From Herbiconiux solani NBRC 106740 (lineage in GTDB: Bacteria; Actinomycetota; Actinomycetes; Actinomycetales; Microbacteriaceae), in the NCBI RefSeq assembly GCF_001571005.1, contig NZ_BCST01000004.1, positions 248,001 to 312,000 of the forward strand: DNA of 64,000 bases, read 5' to 3'. Shown one piece after another: positions 9,273 to 17,777 of this stretch (its first letter is position 1; each line of letters opens with the position of its first letter). The notes beneath the pieces were generated by a model. The model saw nothing but the letters and a program-made list of their open reading frames with translations, ran no database searches and had not been told where the DNA came from. The position numbers and the translations under genes are program-made.

Positions 9273-9745
9273 CGTCGCTCGATCCTGTCGTTGAAGGCGC
9301 CGAGGAGGCGGCCGAGCTGGGCGATGTCCTCATCGCTCCAGTCGTCGAACACCTCGGCGTACACGGTGTGGGTCTCGTCCCGGATCTCGGCCAGCCGGGC
9401 CAGGGTCTCCGGGGTGGGGGCGTAGAGGCTCGCCCTCCGGTCGTCGGGATCCGGGACGCTGGTGACGAACCCGAGATCCTTCAGGATGCGCAGCTGCCGG
9501 CTGACCGCGCTCTTGTCCATCCCCATCTGGGCGATGATCTCGCCCGGAGGGGCCGGGTGGCGCTTCGCGAGGAAGCCGAGCACGAGGTACCCCGAAGGCT
9601 GGAGCTCGGGCGAGAAGCGCTCCGCGTTCTGCTGCAGCGCCGCCCGCACGCCCCGGAGGACCCGCGTCATCTCGCTCTCCACGGAGAGCATGGCGTCGGA
9701 TCGGTCGGGCTGGCTCACAGCCTCCAGGGTAGCCGTTGCACTCAC
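9269..9745 (-). CDS. MarR-family transcriptional regulator
   Basis: 158 residues with a winged helix (PPGEIIAQMGMDKSAVSRQL ... DDRRASLYAPT), the hallmark D-x-R wing and flanking dimerisation helices. MarR proteins repress efflux or catabolic genes and release DNA on binding phenolic or other ligands. It overlaps both the upstream exporter (ATGA, 9742-9745) and the downstream TetR gene. Having both a MarR and a TetR regulator encoded behind one pump is unusual and suggests two inputs. Confidence 0.9.
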   Translation of the reverse strand: MSATATLEAVSQPDRSDAMLSVESEMTRVLRGVRAALQQNAERFSPELQPSGYLVLGFLAKRHPAPPGEIIAQMGMDKSAVSRQLRILKDLGFVTSVPDPDDRRASLYAPTPETLARLAEIRDETHTVYAEVFDDWSDEDIAQLGRLLGAFNDRIERR

Positions 9746-11397
9746 TTCCGTCGGGGCTCGTCCTCGGCCAGCTCGAGCGCGATGCCCTCGGTGTCGGCCG
9801 CGACCTCGGCGCCCGAGACGGCGACCACGGTCGACGCCTCCTCCTCGGCCAGCTGCTCGACCGAGGTCTTCGTGCCGAGCGAGCGGTTGGGCAGCAGGGC
9901 GATCGCGATGATCGAGATAACGGCCAGCGGCACCGCGATCAGGAACACGTCGGCGACGGCCTCACCGTAGGCCGACTCGACCAGGATGCGGATCGGGTCG
10001 GGCAGCGTCGACAGGTTCGGGATGCCCCCATCGCCGAGTCCCCCGGTCTGCGACGGGTCGACGCCCATCTTCACCAGGCCGTCGGTGACCAGCGTCGTGA
10101 TGCGGCTGCCGAGCACGGCGCCCATCACGCTCACGCCGATCGTGCCGCCGAGGCTGCGGAAGAACGCGACCGAGGCGCTGGCGACACCGATCTGCCGCGG
10201 GTCGACCGCGTTCTGCACGATCAGCACGAGGTTCTGCATGACCATGCCGACGCCGGCGCCCATCACGAACATGTAGAGGAAGACCAGGCCGAAGCTCGTG
10301 TCGTAGCGGATCGTGCTCATCAGGGCGAGGCCGATGGTGAGCAGGATCGAACCGGTCACCATGTACCGCTTCCACTTGCCGGTGCGGCTGATGACCTGAC
10401 CGATCACGATCGAGGAGACCAGCACGCCGGCGATCATCGGGATCGTGAACAGACCCGACTCGGTCGGGGTCTTGCCGCGGGCCAGCTGCATGTACTGGCT
10501 GAGGAAGACGCTCGTGCCGAACATCGCGACACCCACCGAGATCGAGGCGACGACCGCGAGCCAGAACGTGCGGTTCTTGAACAGGGTCATCGGGATGATG
10601 GGCTCCTTGACCTTGAACTCGGTCAGGACGGCGAGGCCCAGGAGCACGACGGCTCCGGCGACCATCAGGATGCTCGGGGCCGAGCCCCACTCGAACTGGT
10701 TGCCCGCGAGGGTCACCCAGATCAGCAGCAGGGAGACGCCACCGGCGATGAGGGCGGCACCGAGGTAGTCGATCCGCACCTTGCGGCGGATGGTCGGGAT
10801 GCGCAGGGTGCGCTGCAGCACGATGATCGCCGCGACGGCGAACGGCACCGCGATGTAGAAGTTCCAGCGCCAGCCGATCGAGTCGGTGATCACGCCGCCC
10901 AGGAGCGGCCCGCCGACGGTGGCGACGGCCATGACCGCGCCGAGCAGGCCCATGTACCGGCCACGTTCACGCGGCGGGATGATGTCGGCCATCGCGACCT
11001 GCACGAGGGCGGTGAGGCCACCCGCACCGAGGCCCTGCAGCACGCGGAAGAAGATGAGCATCTCGGTGGACTGGCTGAGGCCGGCGAGGCCGGAGCCCAC
11101 GACGAAGATGACGAGCGAGATCTGGATGAGCAGCTTGCGGTTGGTGAGGTCGGCGAGCTTGCCCCAGATGGGCGTGGACACGGTCGTGGCCAGGAGCGTC
11201 GCGGTCACGACCCAGGTGTACCCGGACTGCGTTCCACCCAGGTCGCCGATGATCTTCGGCAGGGAGCTCGAGACGACCGTGCTCGCGAGCATCGCCACGA
11301 ACAGGCCGAGCAGGAGCCCGGACAGCGGGACGAGGACACCGCGCCGGGAGGTCGCGTCGACGGTCTGCGCCGGCGCTTCAGAGGATTTCAGGGACAC
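9742..11397 (-). CDS. MFS multidrug exporter, DHA2 (14-TM, EmrB/QacA) family
   Basis: 551 residues with about 14 hydrophobic helices. The family motifs WVVTATLLATTVSTPIWGKL (TM2 and loop 2-3 region) and GLGAGGL...QVAMADIIPPRERGRY are present. These proteins exchange protons for drugs or other organic compounds across the cytoplasmic membrane. The C-terminal ~50 residues are an acidic Glu/Ala-rich cytoplasmic tail. The start is GTG with a GGAGAGA site. It is the first gene of an exporter-MarR-TetR operon driven by the promoter at 11431-11459. Confidence 0.93.
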   Translation of the reverse strand: MSLKSSEAPAQTVDATSRRGVLVPLSGLLLGLFVAMLASTVVSSSLPKIIGDLGGTQSGYTWVVTATLLATTVSTPIWGKLADLTNRKLLIQISLVIFVVGSGLAGLSQSTEMLIFFRVLQGLGAGGLTALVQVAMADIIPPRERGRYMGLLGAVMAVATVGGPLLGGVITDSIGWRWNFYIAVPFAVAAIIVLQRTLRIPTIRRKVRIDYLGAALIAGGVSLLLIWVTLAGNQFEWGSAPSILMVAGAVVLLGLAVLTEFKVKEPIIPMTLFKNRTFWLAVVASISVGVAMFGTSVFLSQYMQLARGKTPTESGLFTIPMIAGVLVSSIVIGQVISRTGKWKRYMVTGSILLTIGLALMSTIRYDTSFGLVFLYMFVMGAGVGMVMQNLVLIVQNAVDPRQIGVASASVAFFRSLGGTIGVSVMGAVLGSRITTLVTDGLVKMGVDPSQTGGLGDGGIPNLSTLPDPIRILVESAYGEAVADVFLIAVPLAVISIIAIALLPNRSLGTKTSVEQLAEEEASTVVAVSGAEVAADTEGIALELAEDEPRRK

Positions 11398-11415
11398 TTC
11401 TCTCCAAAAGTAAAA

Positions 11416-11461
11416 AGTTGATCTGCGTCAACTATAAACCAGTTGTTGACGCAAATCAACT
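11416..11461 (-). promoter_or_regulatory. Sigma-70-like promoter with two GTTGA-N6-TCAAC operator palindromes
   Basis: On the minus strand, -35 TTGATT (11454-11459) and -10 TATAGT (11431-11436) are separated by 17 nt. Two 16-bp palindromes of form GTTGA-N6-TCAAC (11417-11432 and 11445-11460) overlap the initiation region and the -35 box. The two copies also pair with each other as 17-nt arms with one mismatch. This is a textbook arrangement for repression of the exporter operon by its own MarR or TetR product. Confidence 0.75.
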
Positions 11462-11519
11462 AATTACTGCAGAAAGTGCAATCTTTCTCTTCGTGCACGT
11501 ATCGGCGTGTGCGGACTCG

Positions 11520-12767
11520 TCAGAGCTGCTCCCCCGCGGTGATCGCCTCGGCCTCGGCGAGCTCGCCCTCGTCCTCGTGATCGATGTGCGCGATCGCGCG
11601 GTGACCGAAGACGATGATCAGCGAGGCGACGACCACCGATCCGGCGGCGACGTAGAACGGGGTCGCGGCGGTGAAGGCCGCGGCGATCAGCGACGCCACG
11701 GGCGGGGCGACCGCTCCGCCGAGGAAGCGGACCGCGGAGTACGCGGAGGAGGCGACCGGGCGCGGCAGGTCGGTGGCCGACATCACGGATTCGGTGAGCA
11801 CCGTGTTCATGACACCGAGCAGGGCTCCGCCCACGACGACGCAGGTGATCAGGCCCGCGGTGTTCTCGACCAAGAGGCCCGCCCCGACCAGGTCGGCGCC
11901 GAGCAGGATGAGCACGGTCCAGAGCACCCGCGTGCGCGGGATCCGGCGGGTCAAGAGGGGCGCCACCCAGACCGAGGTGATCGCGACGGCCAGACCCCAG
12001 CCGAAGAAGGTCAGGCCGAGCCCGATCTCGTTCAGCCCCAGCGGGAAGGGCGTGTAAGCCAGCAGGATGAAGAACCCGATGTTGTAGAACAGCGCGGCGA
12101 CGGCCAGGATGGCGAGCGCCGGGCGGGTGAGGGCCTTGAACGGCGCCGACAGGGGCGTCGGGACGGGCTTCTCCGTCGGCTTCTTCATCAGGGTGAAGAT
12201 CGCGATGAAGCCGATCGCCATCAGCACGCTGGTGCCGAAGAACGGGCCGCGCCAGCTGATCGAGCCGAGGATCCCGCCGAGCAGCGGGCCGATCGCGATG
12301 CCGAGACCCAGGGCGGCCTCGTACAGGATGATGGCCGAGCTGGCACCGCCGGAGGCGGCACCCACGATCGTCGCGAGCGCCGTCGAGATGAACAGCGCGT
12401 TGCCGAGCCCCCAGCCGGCGCGGAAGCCGATGACCGACTCGACGTTGCCGGACAGGCCGGCCAGGAGGGCGAACACGACGATCAGCGCGAGCCCGATCAG
12501 CAGGGTGCGGCGGGCGCCGATCCTGGTCGAGATCCAGCTCGTGAAGAGCATCGCGAAGCCCGTGATCAGCAGGTAGCTCGTGAACAGGAGCGAGGTCTGG
12601 GTCTGCGTGGCGTCGAGGCTGTCGGCGATCGCCGGGAGGATGGGGTCGACCAGGCCGATCCCCATGAACGCGATGACGCAGGCGAAGGCCACGGCCCAGA
12701 CGGCTTTGGGCTGGTGCAGGATCGAGTTCTTCCCGCCGGTGCCGGTCCGTTCTGCCGTGGCCGTCAT
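11520..12767 (-). CDS. MFS transporter (12-TM, Bcr/SetA-like type)
   Basis: 415 residues with about 12 transmembrane helices. The N-terminal region (ACVIAFMGIGLVDPILPAIA) and GPLLGGILGSISWRGPFFG are typical of drug-H+ antiporters of the DHA1 class. The start ATG at 12767 shares its first base with the stop of the upstream MarR gene (TGATG). The longer reading frame through the MarR gene is rejected. It probably exports the compound sensed by that MarR regulator. The C-terminus is acidic (DHEDEGELAEAEAITAG). Confidence 0.9.
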   Translation of the reverse strand: MTATAERTGTGGKNSILHQPKAVWAVAFACVIAFMGIGLVDPILPAIADSLDATQTQTSLLFTSYLLITGFAMLFTSWISTRIGARRTLLIGLALIVVFALLAGLSGNVESVIGFRAGWGLGNALFISTALATIVGAASGGASSAIILYEAALGLGIAIGPLLGGILGSISWRGPFFGTSVLMAIGFIAIFTLMKKPTEKPVPTPLSAPFKALTRPALAILAVAALFYNIGFFILLAYTPFPLGLNEIGLGLTFFGWGLAVAITSVWVAPLLTRRIPRTRVLWTVLILLGADLVGAGLLVENTAGLITCVVVGGALLGVMNTVLTESVMSATDLPRPVASSAYSAVRFLGGAVAPPVASLIAAAFTAATPFYVAAGSVVVASLIIVFGHRAIAHIDHEDEGELAEAEAITAGEQL

Positions 12768-13234
12768 CAGGCGGCCCGCACGACGTCGGAGGCGCGCACG
12801 TCGGTGCACTCGTGCAGGAGGTCCACGGCACGGCTGATCGTCTCGATCTGGTCGTGGTCGAGGTCGTCGAACAGCGGCGCCAGAGCCTGGCCGAGGCGGG
12901 CACGCCACTCGCCGAGGGCCTTCACGCCCTTGGGGGCGAGGGCGATCTGCCAGGCGCGGGCGTCGTCGACGTCGGCGATCCGGCGGATCCACTCGAGCTC
13001 GTTGAGGTTGGCGACGATCTTGGTCATCGTGGGCTGGGTCACACGACTCTGCTTGGCGAGTTCGCCGAGTCGCATGGGACCGAAGGTGCTGAGCACGCTC
13101 AGCGTGCGCCAGGTGGCGGGCGAGGTGGTCTCGCCGGTGGCGCGGGCCGCGATCCGGGTGAGGCGGTGGGTGACCGACACGAGGTCGGAGAGGAGGTCGG
13201 AGAGCTCCTGAGTCGGAGCGGATTCGTTATTCAC
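12767..13234 (-). CDS. MarR-family transcriptional regulator
   Basis: 155 residues starting at GTG. The winged-helix domain (MRLGELAKQSRVTQPTMTKI ... DVDDARAWQIALAPKG) is typical of MarR. It precedes and overlaps an MFS exporter gene, giving a two-gene repressor-pump operon. A perfect 19-bp palindrome lies just upstream at 13247-13265. It is distinct in sequence from the GTTGA operators of the neighbouring exporter operon, so the two pumps are probably controlled separately. Confidence 0.92.
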   Translation of the reverse strand: MNNESAPTQELSDLLSDLVSVTHRLTRIAARATGETTSPATWRTLSVLSTFGPMRLGELAKQSRVTQPTMTKIVANLNELEWIRRIADVDDARAWQIALAPKGVKALGEWRARLGQALAPLFDDLDHDQIETISRAVDLLHECTDVRASDVVRAA

Positions 13235-13246
13235 AGTTAACTATCT

Positions 13247-13265
13247 TACATAGCTCAGCTATGTA
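13247..13265 (-). promoter_or_regulatory. Palindromic operator candidate upstream of MarR gene
   Basis: TACATAGCTCAGCTATGTA is a perfect inverted repeat around a single central base. It lies 13 nt upstream of the GTG start, with a GATAGT -10-like element between. The position suits auto-repression by the MarR protein. Confidence 0.7.
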
Positions 13266-13300
13266 TCGGTCACTGCGGGCGAAATCCGTTCGTGACCCGC

Positions 13301-14635
13301 TCAGCTGCCGAGCGGACGCACCTCGAGCTGGTCGGCATCCGTCGTCTCGCGTCCCACGATCGCGAAGCTCGTGAACCCGGCCGCGGCCGCACGATCCAGC
13401 AGCGGGGCCAGGTTCTTCGTGCGCCGCTCGAGCCGCACGCGGGCGCCGCGGGCGACCAGCTGCGCCTTGAGCGTGAGCAGGCGGGTGGGGCCGGCCTGCT
13501 TGTCGTGCACGAGCACGATCGACTCCCCCGCCGCATCGGCCGGGTCGGCGATCAGGTCGATGATGCGCTCGAAGCCGATCGAGAACCCACAGGCCGGGAC
13601 CTCCTCGCCGAGGAAGCGGCCGATCATGCCGTCGTACCGGCCACCGCCGCCGAGCGAGAAGCTGAAGTCCGGGTGCTCGATCTCGAAGATCGTGCCGGTG
13701 TAGTAGCCCATGCCGCGCACGAGGAACGGGTCGAAGACCAGCACCCCGTCGATGTCGGCCTCGCGGAGGGCGTCACCGATCGCGGCCAGCCCGGCCACCG
13801 CATCCGGAGCCACGCCCGCGGGCAGCACGGCCGCGATGGCCTCGCCCTCGAGCAGGGTCGACTCGACGGCCAGGGCGTCTCCCTCGGCCGTGCCGCCGCC
13901 GGCGATCGCGGGCGGGGTGGTCTCGAAGTAGGCGGCGAGGGCGTCGACGGCCGCGGCATCCGCACCTCTGTCTCGCAGCTCGGCGATCACGCCGGCGGTG
14001 CCGACCTTGTCGAGCTTGTCGATCGTGATCAGCACCTGTGCGTGCTCGGCCGCCTCGAAGCCGAAGGCCTCGAGCATCCCGATCAGGATGCGGCGGTCGT
14101 TGAGACGGATGCGGCAGCCGGTCAGCCCGAGGGTGTCGAGCGTGGCGAGGGTCGCGGTGAGCAGCTCGATCTCGGCCAGGATGCCGGGCTCGCCGATGAT
14201 GTCGATGTCGCACTGCACGAACTGGCGGTAGCGGCCCTTCTGCGGGCGCTCGGCGCGCCAGACCGGGGCGATCTGCACGCTCCGGAAGACCTGCGGCAGG
14301 TCGGCGCGGTGCGAGGCGTAGAAGCGGGCGAGCGGCACGGTGAGGTCGAAGCGGAGACCGAGGTCGGCGAGCGTGTCGGGGTCGTCGGCCTCGGCCGCGC
14401 GGGTCAGCGCCTCGGCGTCGAGGCCGCGTTTCATGACGTTGAAGGCGAGCTTCTCGTTGTCGCCGCCGAGGCCGGAGTGCAGGCGGGCGAAGTCCTCGAC
14501 CACGGGTGTCTCGATCTCGTCGAAGCCGTGGGCGGCGTAGGTCGCGCGGATGCGGCCGAGCACGCGCTCGCGCTTGGCCTTGTCGCCGGGCAGGAAGTCG
14601 CGCATGCCGCGCGGCGGGGAGACGGGGGAAGCCAT
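13301..14635 (-). CDS. hisS: Histidyl-tRNA synthetase
   Basis: Class II aminoacyl-tRNA synthetase charging tRNA-His. 444 residues. The N-terminus PVSPPRGMRDFLPGD is the family start. Motif 2 lies in FRSVQIAPVWRAERPQKGRY, the histidine motif is in the VRGMGYYTGTIFEIEH region, and motif 3 is ACGFSIGFERI. The ATG at 14635 is chosen because homology begins there and a GGAAGA site lies just upstream; the long upstream extension is antisense to the ABC gene. It is monocistronic and divergent from the exporter pair. Confidence 0.97.
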   Translation of the reverse strand: MASPVSPPRGMRDFLPGDKAKRERVLGRIRATYAAHGFDEIETPVVEDFARLHSGLGGDNEKLAFNVMKRGLDAEALTRAAEADDPDTLADLGLRFDLTVPLARFYASHRADLPQVFRSVQIAPVWRAERPQKGRYRQFVQCDIDIIGEPGILAEIELLTATLATLDTLGLTGCRIRLNDRRILIGMLEAFGFEAAEHAQVLITIDKLDKVGTAGVIAELRDRGADAAAVDALAAYFETTPPAIAGGGTAEGDALAVESTLLEGEAIAAVLPAGVAPDAVAGLAAIGDALREADIDGVLVFDPFLVRGMGYYTGTIFEIEHPDFSFSLGGGGRYDGMIGRFLGEEVPACGFSIGFERIIDLIADPADAAGESIVLVHDKQAGPTRLLTLKAQLVARGARVRLERRTKNLAPLLDRAAAAGFTSFAIVGRETTDADQLEVRPLGS

Positions 14636-14795
14636 GTCTTCCAGGTTACCGAAGGCGCCGGGTCGGTCTGGACGGATGCTCGGGGCGGGTGCCCGGGTGA
14701 GTGCTTGGAGCTCATGCTCCGGGCGGTTTCTGGAGGCCCGCGAAGCGACACCGGTAGGGTCGATGGGGACCGCCGCGATCGAACCGGAAGGCTCC

Positions 14796-15845
14796 ATGAG
14801 CGACCCGCAGCCCGACTTCTCCTCGTACGCCCCGCCGCCCTCGGGGCCGGTGCCTCCGGGGCAGCCGTCCGTCTGGCAGGCGCCCACGCGCGGCCCGGCC
14901 GGGCCTGCAGAGCCGGTCGGTCTCGTCGTCGACGACGTGCGACGCTCCTTCGGAGACGTGCACGCCGTGCGCTCGGTCAGCTTCCACGCCGAGCCCGGGT
15001 CGATCACGGCGCTGATCGGACCGAACGGCTCGGGCAAGACCACTCTGATGCTCATGCTGGCGACGCTGCTCCGGCCGGACGCCGGCCGCATCCGTCTCCG
15101 TATCGGCGGCGCCGAGCTCGACCCGGTCGCCGAGCCGCTGCGCGCGCGCCCGCTGATCGGCTGGATGCCCGACAGCCTCGGTTCCTGGGCCAACCTGACC
15201 GTGCGCCAAGCGCTGGAATCCACGGTGCGGATGTACGGGCATCCGCGGGCCGTCGCCGCGCAGAGCGCCGCGGCGCTCATCGCCACCGTCGGGCTCGAGT
15301 CGCTCGCCACGCGGCCCACCCGCGTGCTCTCGCGCGGGCAGAAGCAGAAGCTGAGCCTCGCCCGGGCGCTCGCGAACGAGCCGCGCCTGCTGCTGCTCGA
15401 CGAGCCTGCCTCGGGGCTCGACCCCGTGGCCCGCATCGAGCTGCGCGAACTGCTGCAGCGCCTGGCCGGCGAGGGGCGCACCGTGCTGATCTCGAGCCAC
15501 GTGCTCTCCGAGCTCGACGAGGTCGCGACGGATGCGGTCTACCTCGACCACGGCGTGACCGCGTCTCAGGATGCGGTGGCCGCGGTGCGTGCCTCGGCCA
15601 GACTCTGGCGCATCAAGACCCTCGACGGGTTCGCGCTGGGGCCGGCGCTGGAGTCGATCGGGGTGGATCCGCTGCGGATCGGCACCGACGGCCAGGGCTT
15701 CACGGTCTCGATGACCGACGAGGCGGATGCGGCGGCCGTGCTCGCGGCGCTGGTCGCGGCCGGGGTGCGGGTCAGCTGGTTCGCGCCGGCGAGCGGGGAG
15801 CTGGAACGGACGATGCAGGCGCTGCAGGGCGGGGGGATGGCATGA
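14796..15845 (+). CDS. ABC exporter ATP-binding protein
   Basis: 349 residues. A Pro-rich N-terminal extension (~40 residues) precedes the nucleotide-binding domain. The Walker A is GPNGSGKTT (75-83), the signature is a variant LSRGQ, and the Walker B is LLLLDEPASGLDP. The C-terminal ~80 residues resemble the regulatory extension of CcmA/DRA-type exporters. The ATG at 14796 has a GGAAGG site upstream. It overlaps the permease gene by 4 nt (ATGA), so they form one transporter. The substrate is unknown. Confidence 0.92.
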   Translation: MSDPQPDFSSYAPPPSGPVPPGQPSVWQAPTRGPAGPAEPVGLVVDDVRRSFGDVHAVRSVSFHAEPGSITALIGPNGSGKTTLMLMLATLLRPDAGRIRLRIGGAELDPVAEPLRARPLIGWMPDSLGSWANLTVRQALESTVRMYGHPRAVAAQSAAALIATVGLESLATRPTRVLSRGQKQKLSLARALANEPRLLLLDEPASGLDPVARIELRELLQRLAGEGRTVLISSHVLSELDEVATDAVYLDHGVTASQDAVAAVRASARLWRIKTLDGFALGPALESIGVDPLRIGTDGQGFTVSMTDEADAAAVLAALVAAGVRVSWFAPASGELERTMQALQGGGMA

Positions 15846-16969
15846 GCCGGGGCGGTTTCGGCGGCGGCGTCGCGGGCGGTTCCGGCGGTGCTCGCGCAGG
15901 CGGGTTCGCGGGCTTCGGGGGTTTCTGGCGGGGCGTCGGCCTGATCGTCGGGCTCGAGCTGAGGCAGCGCGTGCGCGGGGTGGCCTGGTACGTCATCCTC
16001 GGCGTCTTCTTCGCCCTGATCGCGCTCGTCACGATCGGGGTCGCCGTGCTCGCGGGCGGGCTGGGATCCAGCGGCGGCACGCTGTTCTCGTCGATCGTCT
16101 TCTTCGTGCTGCTGCTCGCGAGCCTCATCTCGCCGGCGCTCTCCGGCAACGCGATCAACGGGGAACGCGAGGGCGGAACGCTCGCGACGATCCAGGTCAC
16201 GAGCATCGCGACCGGCCAGATCGTGATCGGCAAGTGGCTGGCCGCGTGGATCGCGTCGTTGGCGCTCCTGGTCGTGACCGTCCCGTTCCTCCTCGTCGCG
16301 ATCGGGATCGGCGACGTCTCGGCCGCCACCGTGCTCTCGTCGCTCGGCATCCTGCTGGCCGAGCTCGGGGTGCTGGCGGCGCTCGGGGTCGGCCTGTCCG
16401 GCCTCATCCGGAAGCCCCTGTTCTCGGTCGTCGTCGGCTATCTCACGGTGGCCGCGCTCTGCCTCGGCACCCTGATCGGCTTCGGCCTGGGCGGGGCGGT
16501 CACGCAGACGCCGTACACGCAGACCACCGTGACCTCGGTCTACAACGCCGACGGCACGTACACCTGCTCCGACGTCACGACGTCGACCTACTCGGCCCCG
16601 CGCTTCGACTACTACTGGGGCCTGCTGGTCATCAACCCGTACGTGATCGTGGCCGATGCCTCGGCCGGCGACTTCGACTCGTCGGGCAACCCGACGAACG
16701 TGTTCGGGTGGATCGCCTCGGGAGTCCGTTCGGCGCAGCAGGCGCCCGAGACCGACCGGTACGTCGACTACTGCACCGACGGCAACGGCTTCGGCGACGG
16801 ATTCACCGACGACGGCCCCACCGCGGAGGAGCTGCTCCGCACCGGTGTGCCGAGCTGGTTCATCGGTCTGGCACTGCAGTCGGCGCTGGCTGCCCTGGCC
16901 CTCTTCGGCGCCTGGCACGCCACCCGCACCCCCGCCCGCCGCCTCGCCCGAGGCAGCCGCATCGCCTGA
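15842..16969 (+). CDS. ABC exporter permease (ABC-2 type)
   Basis: 375 residues with about six transmembrane helices. It has a Gly-rich N-terminus and the ABC-2 family text ALSGNAINGEREGGTLATIQ, typical of exporters in which the loop contacts the ATPase. A large extracytoplasmic loop (about residues 220-335) carries three Cys residues and many Tyr/Thr residues. It is translationally coupled to the ATP-binding gene. The loop suggests export or handling of a sizeable substrate, but none is identified. The gene ends 7 nt before the convergent mazG. Confidence 0.9.
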   Translation: MSRGGFGGGVAGGSGGARAGGFAGFGGFWRGVGLIVGLELRQRVRGVAWYVILGVFFALIALVTIGVAVLAGGLGSSGGTLFSSIVFFVLLLASLISPALSGNAINGEREGGTLATIQVTSIATGQIVIGKWLAAWIASLALLVVTVPFLLVAIGIGDVSAATVLSSLGILLAELGVLAALGVGLSGLIRKPLFSVVVGYLTVAALCLGTLIGFGLGGAVTQTPYTQTTVTSVYNADGTYTCSDVTTSTYSAPRFDYYWGLLVINPYVIVADASAGDFDSSGNPTNVFGWIASGVRSAQQAPETDRYVDYCTDGNGFGDGFTDDGPTAEELLRTGVPSWFIGLALQSALAALALFGAWHATRTPARRLARGSRIA

Positions 16970-16976
16970 CCCGGGC

Positions 16977-17684
16977 TCAGTCGCGCGTGGTGGACTCCGC
17001 CGATTCGGCGGGCGCGGACTCGGCGGCGGTGATGTCGGCGCGGAGGGTTCGGAGGGTGGTGCGGAGGGCGCGCTCGGCGTCGAGGCCCTGGGACTTCGCG
17101 GTGGCCACGAGGGAGAGGAGCTGGGCACCGAGCTCCTCCTCGGTGGCTGCCGCGGTGGAATTAATGGCAGTCGCCACCGCGGGGGCGACGTGCACACCGA
17201 CCTTGGCCGCCTTGCCGAGGAGCTTGTCGGCGAGGGCGAGGGACGGCATCCCGAACGGGATGCCGTCGAGCACGCTCGTGCGGGCGGGCTTCTCGGCCGC
17301 CTTGAAGGTGTCCCAGGCGTTCTCGACATCGCCTGCGGTCGAGAGGTCGAGGTCGCCGAAGACGTGCGGATGACGCCCCACCATCTTCGCCGTCATGTGC
17401 GCGGCGACATCCTGGATGTCGAAGTCCTCACCCGCGGTCTGCGAGGCGATGTCGGCGTGGAAGATCACCTGGTAGAGCACGTCGCCCAGCTCCTCGAGAA
17501 TCGCGTCCCGGTCGCCCGACTCGATCGCGTCGATCAGCTCGTGCGACTCCTCGACGAGGTACTGCACGAGCGACGCGTGGGTCTGCTCGGCGTCCCACGG
17601 GCACCCGCCCGGCGCCCGCAGCACCGCGGTCACCGCGACCAGCTTCTCGAGTTCGGTAGGAGCATCCGGGATCTCAATGGGCAT
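16977..17684 (-). CDS. mazG: MazG family nucleoside triphosphate pyrophosphohydrolase
   Basis: 235 residues. Hydrolyses (d)NTPs or other non-canonical nucleotides to monophosphates and pyrophosphate, cleaning the nucleotide pool. The family signature is GGCPWDAEQTHASL followed by the metal-binding EESHE...D and EELGDVLYQVIFHADIA motif. The ATG at 17684 is preferred to the GTG at 17705 because a GGGGGAGA site sits at 17693-17700. It follows mfd on the same strand but is separated from it by the inverted repeat at 17708-17769. Confidence 0.93.
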   Translation of the reverse strand: MPIEIPDAPTELEKLVAVTAVLRAPGGCPWDAEQTHASLVQYLVEESHELIDAIESGDRDAILEELGDVLYQVIFHADIASQTAGEDFDIQDVAAHMTAKMVGRHPHVFGDLDLSTAGDVENAWDTFKAAEKPARTSVLDGIPFGMPSLALADKLLGKAAKVGVHVAPAVATAINSTAAATEEELGAQLLSLVATAKSQGLDAERALRTTLRTLRADITAAESAPAESAESTTRD

Positions 17685-17707
17685 GGGGAAAGTCTCCCCC
17701 ACCACCC

Positions 17708-17769
17708 CGCCGAGAAGTCACTTTTACGTCTAAATCCCGGGATTCGGACGTGAAAGTGACTTCTCGGCG
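17708..17769. repeat. 62-bp inverted repeat, copy 1 of 2
   Basis: Left arm 17708-17730 and right arm 17747-17769 are 23 nt each and complementary at 22 of 23 positions. The arms read CGCCGAGAAGTCACTTTTAC plus GTC. A nearly identical element is at 62431-62489. It lies between mfd and mazG and could act as a terminator or a dispersed palindromic repeat. Confidence 0.85.
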
Positions 17770-17777
17770 AGGAGGGG

